The notes beneath the pieces are model-generated. The model did no database searches. It saw nothing but the letters and a program-made list of their open reading frames with translations, and was not told where the DNA came from. From Nitrospirota bacterium (GTDB taxonomy: Bacteria > Nitrospirota > Thermodesulfovibrionia > Thermodesulfovibrionales > Dissulfurispiraceae), in the NCBI GenBank assembly GCA_023476565.1, contig JAMCVZ010000036.1:1-43622 (forward strand): a stretch of DNA of 43,622 nt, written 5' to 3'. The position numbers and the translations under genes were made by a program. Positions 16,651 to 23,821 of this stretch are shown piece by piece. The first letter of the stretch is position 1. Each line of letters starts with the position of its first letter.

Positions 16651-17349
16651 ATGCTCAGGAAGAGTTTTTTCATCTCACTGGTTTTTGTCCTTGCCGTCTC
16701 TGTCGGCCTTACCTTTGCCGGCGCACAGAAAGGCGATGATGCTTACAGCAAGCTCATGGACGGCAACAAGCGGTTCGTTTCAGGGAGCCTCTCCCAAAAG
16801 GATACCGGAGATTCAAGGAGAAAGGAGCTCCTGAAAGGCCAGTCCCCCTTTGCGATAGTAGTCACCTGTTCCGACTCAAGGGTAGCGCCTGAAATCATAT
16901 TCGATGAGGGACTGGGTGAGTTATTTGTCGTGAGGGTCGCGGGCAATGTGCTCGATCCCGTCTCGCTGGGCAGTATCGAGTATGCCGCCGAGCATCTCCA
17001 TTCACCGCTTTTAATCCTCCTCGGCCACGAGAAATGCGGTGCGGTATCGGCAACACTCGAAGCAAAGGGCAAACCGGAGGGCAATATCGGAGCAATTGTG
17101 AGAAAGATAATGCCTGCAGTAAAGAAGGCGACATCAAAAGGCGGAACAAAGGACGAGATTCTCAATAATGCAATTAAGGAGAATGTATTGCTCTCACAGA
17201 ATTATATGCTCAGGAAAAGCCCCATTCTAAAACACCTGATGGATTCAGGGGAGCTCAAGGTCGTTACAGGCGTATATCATCTCGGCAGCGGTACAGTGGA
17301 GATCCTGAATGCTGCAGGCAGCGCACCGGAACAGAAAGCCAGGCACTGA
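16651..17349 (+). CDS. Exported beta-class carbonic anhydrase
   Basis: A 232-residue protein that should interconvert CO2 and bicarbonate. Zinc ligands of the beta class are present: Cys73 and Asp75 with Arg77 in CSDSR, His126 and Cys129 in GHEKCGA. The N-terminus (MLRKSFFISLVFVLAVSVGL, then TFAGA) is a clear Sec signal peptide, so the enzyme probably works in the periplasm, whereas many beta-class enzymes are cytoplasmic. AGGAGG lies 6 nt before the ATG. It stands alone between a repeat-rich gap and a convergent HPP gene. Confidence 0.92.
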   Translation: MLRKSFFISLVFVLAVSVGLTFAGAQKGDDAYSKLMDGNKRFVSGSLSQKDTGDSRRKELLKGQSPFAIVVTCSDSRVAPEIIFDEGLGELFVVRVAGNVLDPVSLGSIEYAAEHLHSPLLILLGHEKCGAVSATLEAKGKPEGNIGAIVRKIMPAVKKATSKGGTKDEILNNAIKENVLLSQNYMLRKSPILKHLMDSGELKVVTGVYHLGSGTVEILNAAGSAPEQKARH

Positions 17350-17363
17350 CACTCTTACCCGGC

Positions 17364-17392
17364 GTTAAGGGGCCTTCATGCGGCCCCTTAAC
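17364..17392. terminator. Strong hairpin between convergent genes
   Basis: GTTAAGGGGCC (17364-17374) pairs perfectly with GGCCCCTTAAC (17382-17392) around a 7-nt loop. It sits between the convergent carbonic anhydrase and HPP genes. There is no T tract on either strand, so intrinsic termination is not assured. It may serve as a bidirectional, mRNA-protecting or Rho-assisted end. Confidence 0.55.
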
Positions 17393-17416
17393 TACTCTCC
17401 ACCGCAAATGTAACAT

Positions 17417-17956
17417 TCACAACCAGTATTCCGGATATTTTCTGTGCCTTGAGAGGTTATTTAAGACAAGGGCAACTGCCAGCAGGATGAGGGCCCCGAG
17501 GCCGACAGGCACAAAGGGATAAAGAAACCCGAGCTTATGCACTTTCTCCCCGCCGATAACAGCAATTAATGCGGTGGCGCCCCCCGGCGGGTGCACGGTC
17601 CTCGTTACAAGCATTGCCGCTACCGCGAACGAGACAGCAAGGGCGGCGGCTACCCACAGGGTCCCGCCGAAGAGTTGGTAGCATGCCACGCCGGCAAGCC
17701 CTGATATTATATGTCCGCCGATCAGATTTCGCGGTTGCGCCAACGGGCTTTTGATCGCTGCGTACACAAGAACTGCCGAGGCGCCGAAAGAGCCTATTAT
17801 CAGGGTCAAATCCATCGGCTCAAAGAACTTCGAGGAAAGATACCCGCAAAAGCCGATACCGATAACAGAGCCGAACCATGACCAGAGCACTTCGCTGAAT
17901 CCGACCCCTGGAGGGCTTTTTGCCCCGCCTTTCATTTTCAACAGGTAATTTCTCAT
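17417..17956 (-). CDS. HPP-family integral membrane protein
   Basis: A 179-residue membrane protein with about four to five helices. The family signature TVHPPGGATALIAV lies at about 120-133. HPP proteins of cyanobacteria and chloroplasts have been reported to transport nitrite; bacterial members are mostly uncharacterised. The gene overlaps the CBS-domain gene upstream by 4 bp. Other bacteria carry HPP and CBS domains fused in one protein, so the two gene products probably form one regulated transporter. Its placement opposite norC hints at a nitrite or NO-related role, but that is inference. Confidence 0.88.
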   Translation of the reverse strand: MRNYLLKMKGGAKSPPGVGFSEVLWSWFGSVIGIGFCGYLSSKFFEPMDLTLIIGSFGASAVLVYAAIKSPLAQPRNLIGGHIISGLAGVACYQLFGGTLWVAAALAVSFAVAAMLVTRTVHPPGGATALIAVIGGEKVHKLGFLYPFVPVGLGALILLAVALVLNNLSRHRKYPEYWL

Positions 17957-18537
17957 TGTTTCGCTGCGGACCTCACAATGTCGGCCCTTGAGATTATGCC
18001 TATAAGCCTGTTCTCATCATCCGTAACAGGAAGTCTTTTTATTCTCTTTGCGTCCAGGACCTTCGCGGCCTCTTTTATATCGGCCTCGGGCCTTATGGCT
18101 ATCGCCGGCGATGTCATGAAGTGCGCAACTTTATCCAGTCCCTTGCGTTCGGGCAGCGGTTCCCCCAGTAAATGCCGTACTATATCTCTGAAGGTATGAC
18201 CTCTCTTCATTCCTGTTACGGAAAGGACATCCGCCTCCGTCACGATGCCGATGACACAGCCCTCGCCGTCCACCACCGGCAGCCCGCTGATCCTGTGCTC
18301 TGCAAGGAGTCTTGCCACTTCATGGATATCGGCATGCGGGGTAACTGTTATTACATCCGTGGTCATTACAGCTCTTACCGGAATCCCGGCTGCAAGCCTT
18401 TCCTTTGCATGTCTCAGGGCAATAAGGTAGATTTTTCTAAGGTCCTCCTCGGTTATATCCATATACGTCCTCATCTCCCTGAGGGCGGCCCTTAAGTCCT
18501 CATCGGTAAGCCCGCAATCTTTCAATTCATCGGTCAT
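17953..18537 (-). CDS. Tandem CBS-domain protein
   Basis: A 194-residue soluble protein. A helical N-terminus (about 1-55) is followed by two CBS motifs: VRAVMTTDVITVTPHADIHEVARLL with GIVTEADVL (about 57-108), and VAHFMTSPAIAIRPEADIKEAAKVL with GIISRADIV (about 135-190). CBS pairs bind adenine nucleotides and gate partner proteins. The downstream partner, overlapped by 4 bp, is the HPP membrane protein. The start lies 50 bp from the FNR-type palindrome shared with norC, with TAATAT (18562-18557) as a possible minus-strand -10 box, so the pair may be co-regulated with nitric oxide reductase. Confidence 0.88.
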   Translation of the reverse strand: MTDELKDCGLTDEDLRAALREMRTYMDITEEDLRKIYLIALRHAKERLAAGIPVRAVMTTDVITVTPHADIHEVARLLAEHRISGLPVVDGEGCVIGIVTEADVLSVTGMKRGHTFRDIVRHLLGEPLPERKGLDKVAHFMTSPAIAIRPEADIKEAAKVLDAKRIKRLPVTDDENRLIGIISRADIVRSAAKQ

Positions 18538-18586
18538 GGCTCATTCCTTGTGGATAATATTAGCATACTCCGTCGATTAAAAAAAT

Positions 18587-18628
18587 ATGATTAAGATCAT
18601 GGCAGCCTGAGCATCCTTCCTCTAAAAT
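18587..18628 (+). promoter_or_regulatory. FNR/DNR-type box and -10 element for norCB
   Basis: ATGAT-TAAG-ATCAT (18587-18600) is a perfect 5-4-5 palindrome of the CRP/FNR-superfamily type (compare TTGAT-N4-ATCAA). A TAAAAT -10 box lies at 18623-18628. A start site near 18635 would put the box centre at about -41.5, the class II activator position. The leader to norC's ATG at 18713 would be about 78 nt. The box could also serve the divergent CBS-HPP operon. Confidence 0.75.
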
Positions 18629-18712
18629 GTATGTAATCAAACCGGACATTCTGAATGTGTTTGTTTGGCCAGTGCCGTAACCGGTGCTTATTTAAATCAG
18701 GGAGGTGTATCT

Positions 18713-19384
18713 ATGAGCAATAAGGGAGCAAGGAATCTCTTTATTGTGGGCAGCCTTTTTTTCTTTGCGATCTTTCTCGCCCTTAGCTTTGATACTATAG
18801 GCAAGCTTGATAAAAGGGCGCCTGAGATCACAGAGGATGTGAACGCAGGCAAGATGGTCTGGCATAAATACGATTGCATCGGATGCCATACCATTTTTGG
18901 AACAGGGTCGTACTTCGCACCTGATATGACAAAGGTAAGCGAAAGAAGACCGAAAGAATACCTCAAGCAATTCATGATGGATCCTAAATCCGTAAAACCG
19001 AATGCAGCCATGCCGAAGCTGGGGATAAGTTCTGAAGAGGCGGATCACTTGATAGCCTTTTTTGACTGGATATCAAAGGTCGATACCAATGGCTGGCCGC
19101 CCAAGCCGATCCTCGCCACCGCAGCCGGGGTGAACAGCAGGGAGCTTTCAGCAGGTCAGAAGGTTTATCAATCTCTGGGGTGCTCCAACTGCCATACGAT
19201 AAGCGGTATTGGCGGGACCGCAGGGCCTGAGCTGACTCATGTAGGCAACAAAAGAGACAGGGCATGGCTTATCGGCCACTTCAAGAATCCTGATGATTAT
19301 GTTCCGCACTCGGCAATGCCGAAAGTGAAGGCGCCCGATGCCGATATAGAACAATTAGCCGAATATATGCTTACCCTTAAATAA
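18713..19384 (+). CDS. norC: Nitric oxide reductase cytochrome c subunit with two haem c sites
   Basis: A 223-residue membrane-anchored cytochrome c that feeds electrons to NorB. An N-terminal anchor helix (about 8-26) is followed by haem site CIGCH (55-59) with Met100 (NAAMPKL) as probable axial ligand. A second cytochrome c domain follows with CSNCH (157-161) and Met202 (SAMPKV). Classical NorC has only the first haem domain, so this is a dihaem form. ATG 18713 is preferred to a longer frame opening at 18665 because GGAGG (18701-18705) lies 7 nt upstream. norB follows after 14 bp. Confidence 0.92.
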   Translation: MSNKGARNLFIVGSLFFFAIFLALSFDTIGKLDKRAPEITEDVNAGKMVWHKYDCIGCHTIFGTGSYFAPDMTKVSERRPKEYLKQFMMDPKSVKPNAAMPKLGISSEEADHLIAFFDWISKVDTNGWPPKPILATAAGVNSRELSAGQKVYQSLGCSNCHTISGIGGTAGPELTHVGNKRDRAWLIGHFKNPDDYVPHSAMPKVKAPDADIEQLAEYMLTLK

Positions 19385-19398
19385 TAGGAGGTGAAAAA

Positions 19399-20790
19399 AT
19401 GACTATAAAGCATGAAAGTCAAAAGATAGCACAGAATTTTTATACCTTTGCTGTAATTCTGTTCCTGGTCCAGATAGTAGTGGGCATAATCGCGGCACTG
19501 CAGTTCATCTGGCCCGATTTCTTTATCTTAAACTTCAACACCATAAAAACGCTCCACATCAACGCGCTCATTGTGTGGCTGCTCACGGGGCTCATGGGTG
19601 CAACCTATTATGTTATCCCCGAGGAATCAGAAACAGAGCTCTGGAGTGTTCCCCTTGCCAGGCTTCAGTTCTGGGCAACGGTTGTCGCTATAACCGCGGT
19701 GGTCCTCGGCTATATATGGGCCGGGCTCAACCCCCAGGCCAACAAGCTTGTGTTCGGCACACTGATGCTGAACGAGGGGAGAAAATACATTGAGGCGCCG
19801 CGCTGGGCGGACAATCTTATTGTCATATCAGTCCTTCTCTTCCTCTTCAACTGCTTCATGACGGTACTCAAGACAAAAAAGTGGACAGGCATTCAGGGGG
19901 TACTCCTCGGCGGACTTACTTTTCTTGCGCTCATGTACATACCGGGGATGTTTTACACCAAAAGCATGGTCAAGGACCAGTTCTGGTGGTGGTGGGTTGT
20001 GCACCTTTGGGTCGAGGGCGCATGGGAAATTATAGCAGGCGCACTGCTTGCCTTTATGCTCATGAAGGTTATCGGCGCAAAGAGAGAGGTGCTCGAGAAA
20101 TGGATGTACATAGAAGTCGGCCTCGTCATGTTTACGGGAATCCTCGGCACCGGACATCATTATTACTGGATAGGAACGCCGGCCTACTGGTTATGGATCG
20201 GCGGCATCTTCAGTTCGCTTGAGCCTATTCCCCTGCTCGTTATGGTATGGGATGCCTTCAGGACAACACGAGAAGCGAGGGCAGTAACCAACAAGGCAGG
20301 ACTCTATTACACGGTAGCACATGCGATATTCAACTTTGTCGGCGCAGGTCTTTGGGGTGTAATACACACGCTGCCCCAGGTCAACAGATGGACGCACGGC
20401 ACACAAATAACCACCGCGCACGGGCACCTTGCATTCTATGGCGCCTATGTCCTTCTGGTTATGTCTATGATATATGTGACCTTGCCCGCCATAAGGGGCG
20501 TAAAGGAGTTCGACCCGTCCAGGGCGTTCCAGGCCTTCTGGTGGATGACCATTTCCATGATTTTCATCGTCCTGACGACAACCGGCGCAGGAATGGTCCA
20601 AACCTATATGGAGAGGCTCATGGGCCTTGATTATGTTACGGTCAAGGCAAGTTACAATCTCTGGTTCTGGATAGTAAGGGCGATTTTCGGCGTCGGTTTT
20701 CTTATCGGCGTCTTGATTTTTGTCGTCGATTACTTCAAATTGGGCAAGGAGCCGGTTCGTGTAATAAAGGCTGCCCCTGAGAGGGCTTAA
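19399..20790 (+). CDS. norB: Nitric oxide reductase catalytic subunit
   Basis: A 463-residue, roughly twelve-helix member of the haem-copper oxidase superfamily that reduces 2 NO to N2O in the inner membrane. All expected cNOR residues are in place: His53 (LHINAL) and His343 for haem b, His341 for haem b3, His202, His253 and His254 as FeB ligands, and glutamates Glu206 (HLWVEG) and Glu275 (SLEPIP). The offset from the Pseudomonas enzyme is a steady 5-7 residues. It lacks the N-terminal extension of quinol-type qNOR, and the adjacent norC supports the cytochrome c-dependent type. RBS AGGAGG precedes the ATG. No norQ or norD follows within the window. Confidence 0.96.
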   Translation: MTIKHESQKIAQNFYTFAVILFLVQIVVGIIAALQFIWPDFFILNFNTIKTLHINALIVWLLTGLMGATYYVIPEESETELWSVPLARLQFWATVVAITAVVLGYIWAGLNPQANKLVFGTLMLNEGRKYIEAPRWADNLIVISVLLFLFNCFMTVLKTKKWTGIQGVLLGGLTFLALMYIPGMFYTKSMVKDQFWWWWVVHLWVEGAWEIIAGALLAFMLMKVIGAKREVLEKWMYIEVGLVMFTGILGTGHHYYWIGTPAYWLWIGGIFSSLEPIPLLVMVWDAFRTTREARAVTNKAGLYYTVAHAIFNFVGAGLWGVIHTLPQVNRWTHGTQITTAHGHLAFYGAYVLLVMSMIYVTLPAIRGVKEFDPSRAFQAFWWMTISMIFIVLTTTGAGMVQTYMERLMGLDYVTVKASYNLWFWIVRAIFGVGFLIGVLIFVVDYFKLGKEPVRVIKAAPERA

Positions 20791-20823
20791 CAGTACGCAA
20801 AGGCAATTCAATAGTACCCTCCG

Positions 20824-20856
20824 GTTCCGCAAGGGGGTTCAGTCCCCTTGCGGAAC
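20824..20856 (+). terminator. 13-bp stem hairpin after norB
   Basis: GTTCCGCAAGGGG (20824-20836) pairs perfectly with CCCCTTGCGGAAC (20844-20856) around a 7-nt loop, 34 bp after the norB stop. No T tract follows. A TATAAT box (20873-20878) comes right after, so the hairpin may separate norCB from a new transcript or stabilise the norCB mRNA 3' end. Confidence 0.55.
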
Positions 20857-20872
20857 ACCCCTCCGTTAAACG

Positions 20873-20878
20873 TATAAT
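20873..20878 (+). promoter_or_regulatory. Consensus -10 box 7 nt before the haem-fusion gene
   Basis: A perfect TATAAT ends 7 nt before ATG 20886, and no ribosome binding site is visible. Transcription would start at about the A of the ATG, giving a leaderless mRNA. A weak TTGCGG (20848-20853) lies 19 bp upstream, inside the hairpin arm. Confidence 0.4.
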
Positions 20879-20885
20879 AAGAGCC

Positions 20886-21806
20886 ATGAACAGACGGCTC
20901 TTATACATCTTCCTTGCAGCCCTCATACTATCGCTATCTCCGCCATTAGCTCTCGCAACGCCCGAATACGCGCAACAGACTGGTCTCCAGTGCAAAGAGT
21001 GCCATGTCGATGCTGTGGGGGGCGGCCGGCTCACGAAGGCCGGAGAAAAATTCCTAGAGGACTTAAAGGCGAAAGGACTCCAAAGGCAGTTGACAACAAC
21101 GCAGCACATTGTCCATTTGCTTATCGGCTATCTCCATATGATGGCGGGGATAACGTGGTTCGGCGCCATTCTCTATGTACATATACTTTTGAAGCCCGCC
21201 TATGCGTCTAAAGGGCTGCCGAAGGGCGAGCTCTTTCTCGGCTGGATATCGATGATTGTGGTCCTCATCACCGGCATACTACTCACCATAGCCAGAATGC
21301 CGTCGTTGAAGGCGTTCTATGCGACACGGTTCGGAATACTTCTGGGCATAAAGATATTCCTTTTCCTGATCATGTTCTCAAGCGCCCTGCTCGTGACGCT
21401 CTACATCGGGCCGAAACTGAGGAGGCAGAGGTCTGCGGCCAATGCCAAAGAGAAGACCGCGTGCGAATGCAATCTTGACGCCCTTTTGCAGTACGACGGC
21501 AGAGAGGGCAGGCCCGCCTATGTCGTCTACAACGGCGCCATTTACGACGTCTCGAAGAGTAAGCTCTGGAAAAACGGCTCCCATATGAGAAAGCATCTGG
21601 CGGGGCACGATCTGACCGATGCATTGAAAACCGCTCCTCACGGGGAGGATAAAGTCCTCGCCATGCCCGTAGTCGGGACCCTCAGGGCGACCGTGGGAAA
21701 ACCTCTGAGGCCCTTCCACGAAAGGCTTTTTTATTTCTTTGCGTACATGAACCTCGCCCTGACCTTTCTTGTCATATTTGTCATCTCTCTCTGGAGATGG
21801 TGGTAG
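20886..21806 (+). CDS. Membrane multihaem fusion: c-type haem, CopD-like helices and cytochrome b5-like domain
   Basis: A 306-residue protein of unusual build. A signal peptide (about 1-24) is followed by one c-haem site CKECH (36-40) in a GGGRLTKAGEKFL context. Three membrane helices (about 75-100, 116-137, 150-175) resemble the CopD/DUF-type b-haem bundle. A cytochrome b5-like domain (about 195-265, with histidines at 233, 237 and 241 in the HMRKHLAGHDLTDAL stretch) precedes a last helix (283-303). The design suggests electron transfer across or along the membrane, perhaps toward NorC. Placement directly behind norB supports this, but no family member with known function was recognised. Confidence 0.7.
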   Translation: MNRRLLYIFLAALILSLSPPLALATPEYAQQTGLQCKECHVDAVGGGRLTKAGEKFLEDLKAKGLQRQLTTTQHIVHLLIGYLHMMAGITWFGAILYVHILLKPAYASKGLPKGELFLGWISMIVVLITGILLTIARMPSLKAFYATRFGILLGIKIFLFLIMFSSALLVTLYIGPKLRRQRSAANAKEKTACECNLDALLQYDGREGRPAYVVYNGAIYDVSKSKLWKNGSHMRKHLAGHDLTDALKTAPHGEDKVLAMPVVGTLRATVGKPLRPFHERLFYFFAYMNLALTFLVIFVISLWRWW

Positions 21807-21808
21807 GT

Positions 21809-21851
21809 ATGATTTATCTCATACAATCCCCTCATGCGTTCGTGTTATAAA
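21809..21851 (+). promoter_or_regulatory. FNR-like box and -10 for the polyferredoxin gene
   Basis: ATGAT-TTAT-CTCAT (21809-21822) differs from the perfect palindrome at one base and extends to GTATGAT-N4-CTCATAC. A TATAAA -10 lies at 21846-21851. The box centre is 42.5 bp before ATG 21858, so a class II promoter starting at that ATG would give a leaderless transcript. The box begins 3 bp after the upstream stop codon. Confidence 0.55.
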
Positions 21852-21857
21852 ATAAGC

Positions 21858-22823
21858 ATGGACAACGGAAGATTTTTAAATGCCGCCCGAAAAGCCACCC
21901 GGATAGGCTTTATACTGTTTATATTCCTCATGCCTGTCCTGGACATCCTGCGGTATGATACCGCAACAAAAGAACTCATCGTATTCGGCACGGTATGGGG
22001 GCTGGGTCTCAAGCAGGGGGTTTACGCTGACCAGAGCATCTCCGGCTCGCTGCATATAGCCCTGGCATTTTTTCTAAAGGCTATTCTGCCCTGGATATTC
22101 ATACTCGCCATATTCCCTCTGCTCGGTTATTTAACGGGCAGGTTTTTCTGCGGCTGGCTCTGCCCGGAAGGGGCGCTCTTTGAATGGGCCGATTACCTGA
22201 CCCTCAAACTGCTCGGCAGGAGGAGCATCTATGGCACAAGGCCGAATGATCCTGTTGTAATACAGAGCAATCGAGTTCCTTACGGCATACTTGCGTTATT
22301 GAGCTTAACAATAATACCGCTGCTCGGCGGGGTAGCGCTTACAGGCTACTTCGTAGCGCCAAAAACCATATGGACGCAGATTATCAATTGGAAATTCACC
22401 TTCGGGGTGAAAGCCGGCATACTCGGTGTCGCCATATACATGCTCATGACCTCGCTCCTGGTAAGGCACGTGCTCTGCAGATTTGTCTGCGCTGCAGGAC
22501 TGATGCAGATGCTTTTCGGCTGGGTCAGTCCCGTATCCTTAAGGCTAAAAATGGATACCGCCCGATTGGCTGATTGCACCGATTGTAAAGGCTGTGAAAG
22601 GGCATGCTTCATGAATGTCATGCCGAGAAAGAATAAACGGGACATATCGTGCGTCAACTGCGGGGCCTGCATAGCCGCCTGCAATAAGGAACTCGGCAGC
22701 GGCAGGGGGCTCTTCCACTACAGCCTTGGAGAACGCTGCGTCTCTCCCCGCGAAAACTGCAGGGGATTGGGGCATGCCCCCTCCCGCACGGATATCCGGG
22801 ACACTTTCGAAATGAACACATAA
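21858..22823 (+). CDS. NapH/CcoG-like membrane polyferredoxin
   Basis: A 321-residue membrane Fe-S protein. Several hydrophobic helices carry CGWLCP (98-103) and CRFVC (207-211), the paired cysteine motifs of the NapH/NosR/CcoG group. Two 4Fe-4S sites follow: cysteines 240, 243, 246 and 250, then 265, 268, 271 and 275. Such proteins move electrons from the quinol pool to periplasmic reductases or help metal-centre maturation. A longer frame begins at ATG 21834, but the -10 box at 21846 lies downstream of that codon, so 21858 is preferred. Being in the nor island, it may supply electrons to or mature the NO-reducing system; no NosZ or NapA is seen. Confidence 0.85.
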   Translation: MDNGRFLNAARKATRIGFILFIFLMPVLDILRYDTATKELIVFGTVWGLGLKQGVYADQSISGSLHIALAFFLKAILPWIFILAIFPLLGYLTGRFFCGWLCPEGALFEWADYLTLKLLGRRSIYGTRPNDPVVIQSNRVPYGILALLSLTIIPLLGGVALTGYFVAPKTIWTQIINWKFTFGVKAGILGVAIYMLMTSLLVRHVLCRFVCAAGLMQMLFGWVSPVSLRLKMDTARLADCTDCKGCERACFMNVMPRKNKRDISCVNCGACIAACNKELGSGRGLFHYSLGERCVSPRENCRGLGHAPSRTDIRDTFEMNT

Positions 22824-22849
22824 TTTAGCATAATTTAGTATTATCTCTG

Positions 22850-22867
22850 TGACCTCTTTTTCGGTCA
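22850..22867. promoter_or_regulatory. TGACC-N8-GGTCA inverted repeat before the cupin gene
   Basis: TGACC (22850-22854) and GGTCA (22863-22867) form an inverted repeat 25 bp upstream of the cupin ATG. It follows a direct repeat of CATAATTTAG (22819-22828 and 22829-22838) that overlaps the preceding stop codon. The arrangement could be an operator, but no known regulator is recognised. Confidence 0.35.
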
Positions 22868-22891
22868 AATCCCAATAAAAGGAGACATCTT

Positions 22892-23206
22892 ATGGAAACG
22901 CTGGATCTCAAAAAACTGATAAAATTTTATCCTGGCAAAATCTCAAGGGAAATGCTTTCCGACAAACCTGAAATGCGTATTGCGCTTATGTGCCTGAATG
23001 AGGGGCAAAAGCTCGATCCCCACAAGGCGCCCCTAAGGCTGCTTATGTACTGCGTCCAGGGCAAGGGAACATTCATTGTCGGCGACGAGCGTATAGAAGC
23101 AGATGAAAAGACCTGCATACTTTGTGATCCTATGGTCCCCCACGGGTTTGAGGCCGACAAAGGGGAAAAGCTTGTCGTAATGGCCGTTGTTACCCCGGTT
23201 GAATAG
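22892..23206 (+). CDS. Small cupin-domain protein
   Basis: A single-domain cupin of 104 residues. The beta-barrel signature is spread over LDPHKAPLRLLMYCVQGKGTFIVG and the later VPHGFEA, and the histidines at about 44 and 84 could bind a metal. AGGAG lies about 8 nt before ATG. Cupins in this size class act as sensors, small isomerases or dioxygenases; which of these applies is unknown. It is the last plus-strand gene of the NO island and might sense or detoxify a reactive nitrogen product, but that is only context. Confidence 0.82.
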   Translation: METLDLKKLIKFYPGKISREMLSDKPEMRIALMCLNEGQKLDPHKAPLRLLMYCVQGKGTFIVGDERIEADEKTCILCDPMVPHGFEADKGEKLVVMAVVTPVE

Positions 23207-23268
23207 TTAATGCACAGCGGCGATATCGGCCCGTCTCAGCAACTCCTGCCGGAAGGCTGTTCGAGAAG

Positions 23269-23310
23269 CCGGCTCCCGGATAAATATCAAGATATTTGGG
23301 GCAAAGCCGG
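23269..23310. terminator. Compound hairpin between convergent cupin and RseC-like genes
   Basis: An outer stem CCGGCT (23269-23274)/AGCCGG (23305-23310) encloses an inner stem AAATATC (23282-23288)/GATATTT (23291-23297). It lies between two convergent genes, as a bidirectional transcript end would, but has no T tract. Confidence 0.4.
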
Positions 23311-23318
23311 GCAGGATA

Positions 23319-23816
23319 CTAACAGCCCGAGATGTAATGTTCAGCCGTCCTCTCCTCTTCAGATTGAAATGTTCCGGTATTTCCGGCGCCGGACAGCACT
23401 TTCTTAATTTCGAGTGATGACGAGGAGTCGAGGCGCCTTAATCGTTTCAGCGAATACAGCGAGGCAATTATGAATGCGGTGAATCCTGAAATAACATCAA
23501 GCGGGGAAAGACGGAAGTATTCTCCAAGGAGGTGGCCTCCTAATGTGCCGAAGACAAGAGAGGCGCACGGAATGATGTAGGACAAAAGGTAGCCCCTCAA
23601 CTGGACGTCCTGGTCGAGCCCGATTGTTACGGTATCTCCTATCAGGGCCCCGGCGGAGTTTTTCAGGGTCAGCACCCTTGTATGCCCCCCGGGCCTGCAC
23701 AGGCCTATCTTTCCTGCTCCGCAGCCCTTGCACGGCTCTCCGCCCTGCAGGAGAATAACGGCGCTCTTGCCATCCAGCTTTACTACTGTCCCTGTTTCAG
23801 GAATTGTCGGCTTCAT
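23319..23816 (-). CDS. RseC/SoxR-reducing-system family membrane protein
   Basis: A 165-residue protein. The N-terminal domain has Cys29, Cys32 and Cys40 in EPCKGCGAGKIGLC, as in the RseC Fe-S or redox motif. Two adjacent hydrophobic helices follow (about 73-95 and 100-121, from RGYLLSYIIPCASLVFG). RseC-family proteins work with Rnf/Rsx complexes, help keep SoxR reduced, or modulate envelope stress; the exact role here is open. The start ATG 23816 lies 41.5 bp from a perfect FNR-type palindrome with an AT-rich -10 between, so the protein probably belongs to the NO regulon of the island. Confidence 0.82.
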   Translation of the reverse strand: MKPTIPETGTVVKLDGKSAVILLQGGEPCKGCGAGKIGLCRPGGHTRVLTLKNSAGALIGDTVTIGLDQDVQLRGYLLSYIIPCASLVFGTLGGHLLGEYFRLSPLDVISGFTAFIIASLYSLKRLRRLDSSSSLEIKKVLSGAGNTGTFQSEEERTAEHYISGC

Positions 23817-23821
23817 GCTTT

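Noticed and set aside
17364-17392. Classic Rho-independent terminator
   Set aside because: The stem is strong but no T tract follows on either strand, so it is only listed as a terminator-like hairpin.
19399-20790. NorB as a NO dismutase or altered NOR
   Set aside because: All metal ligands and both key glutamates of cNOR are present at a constant offset, and a norC gene is adjacent, so a normal NO reductase fits.
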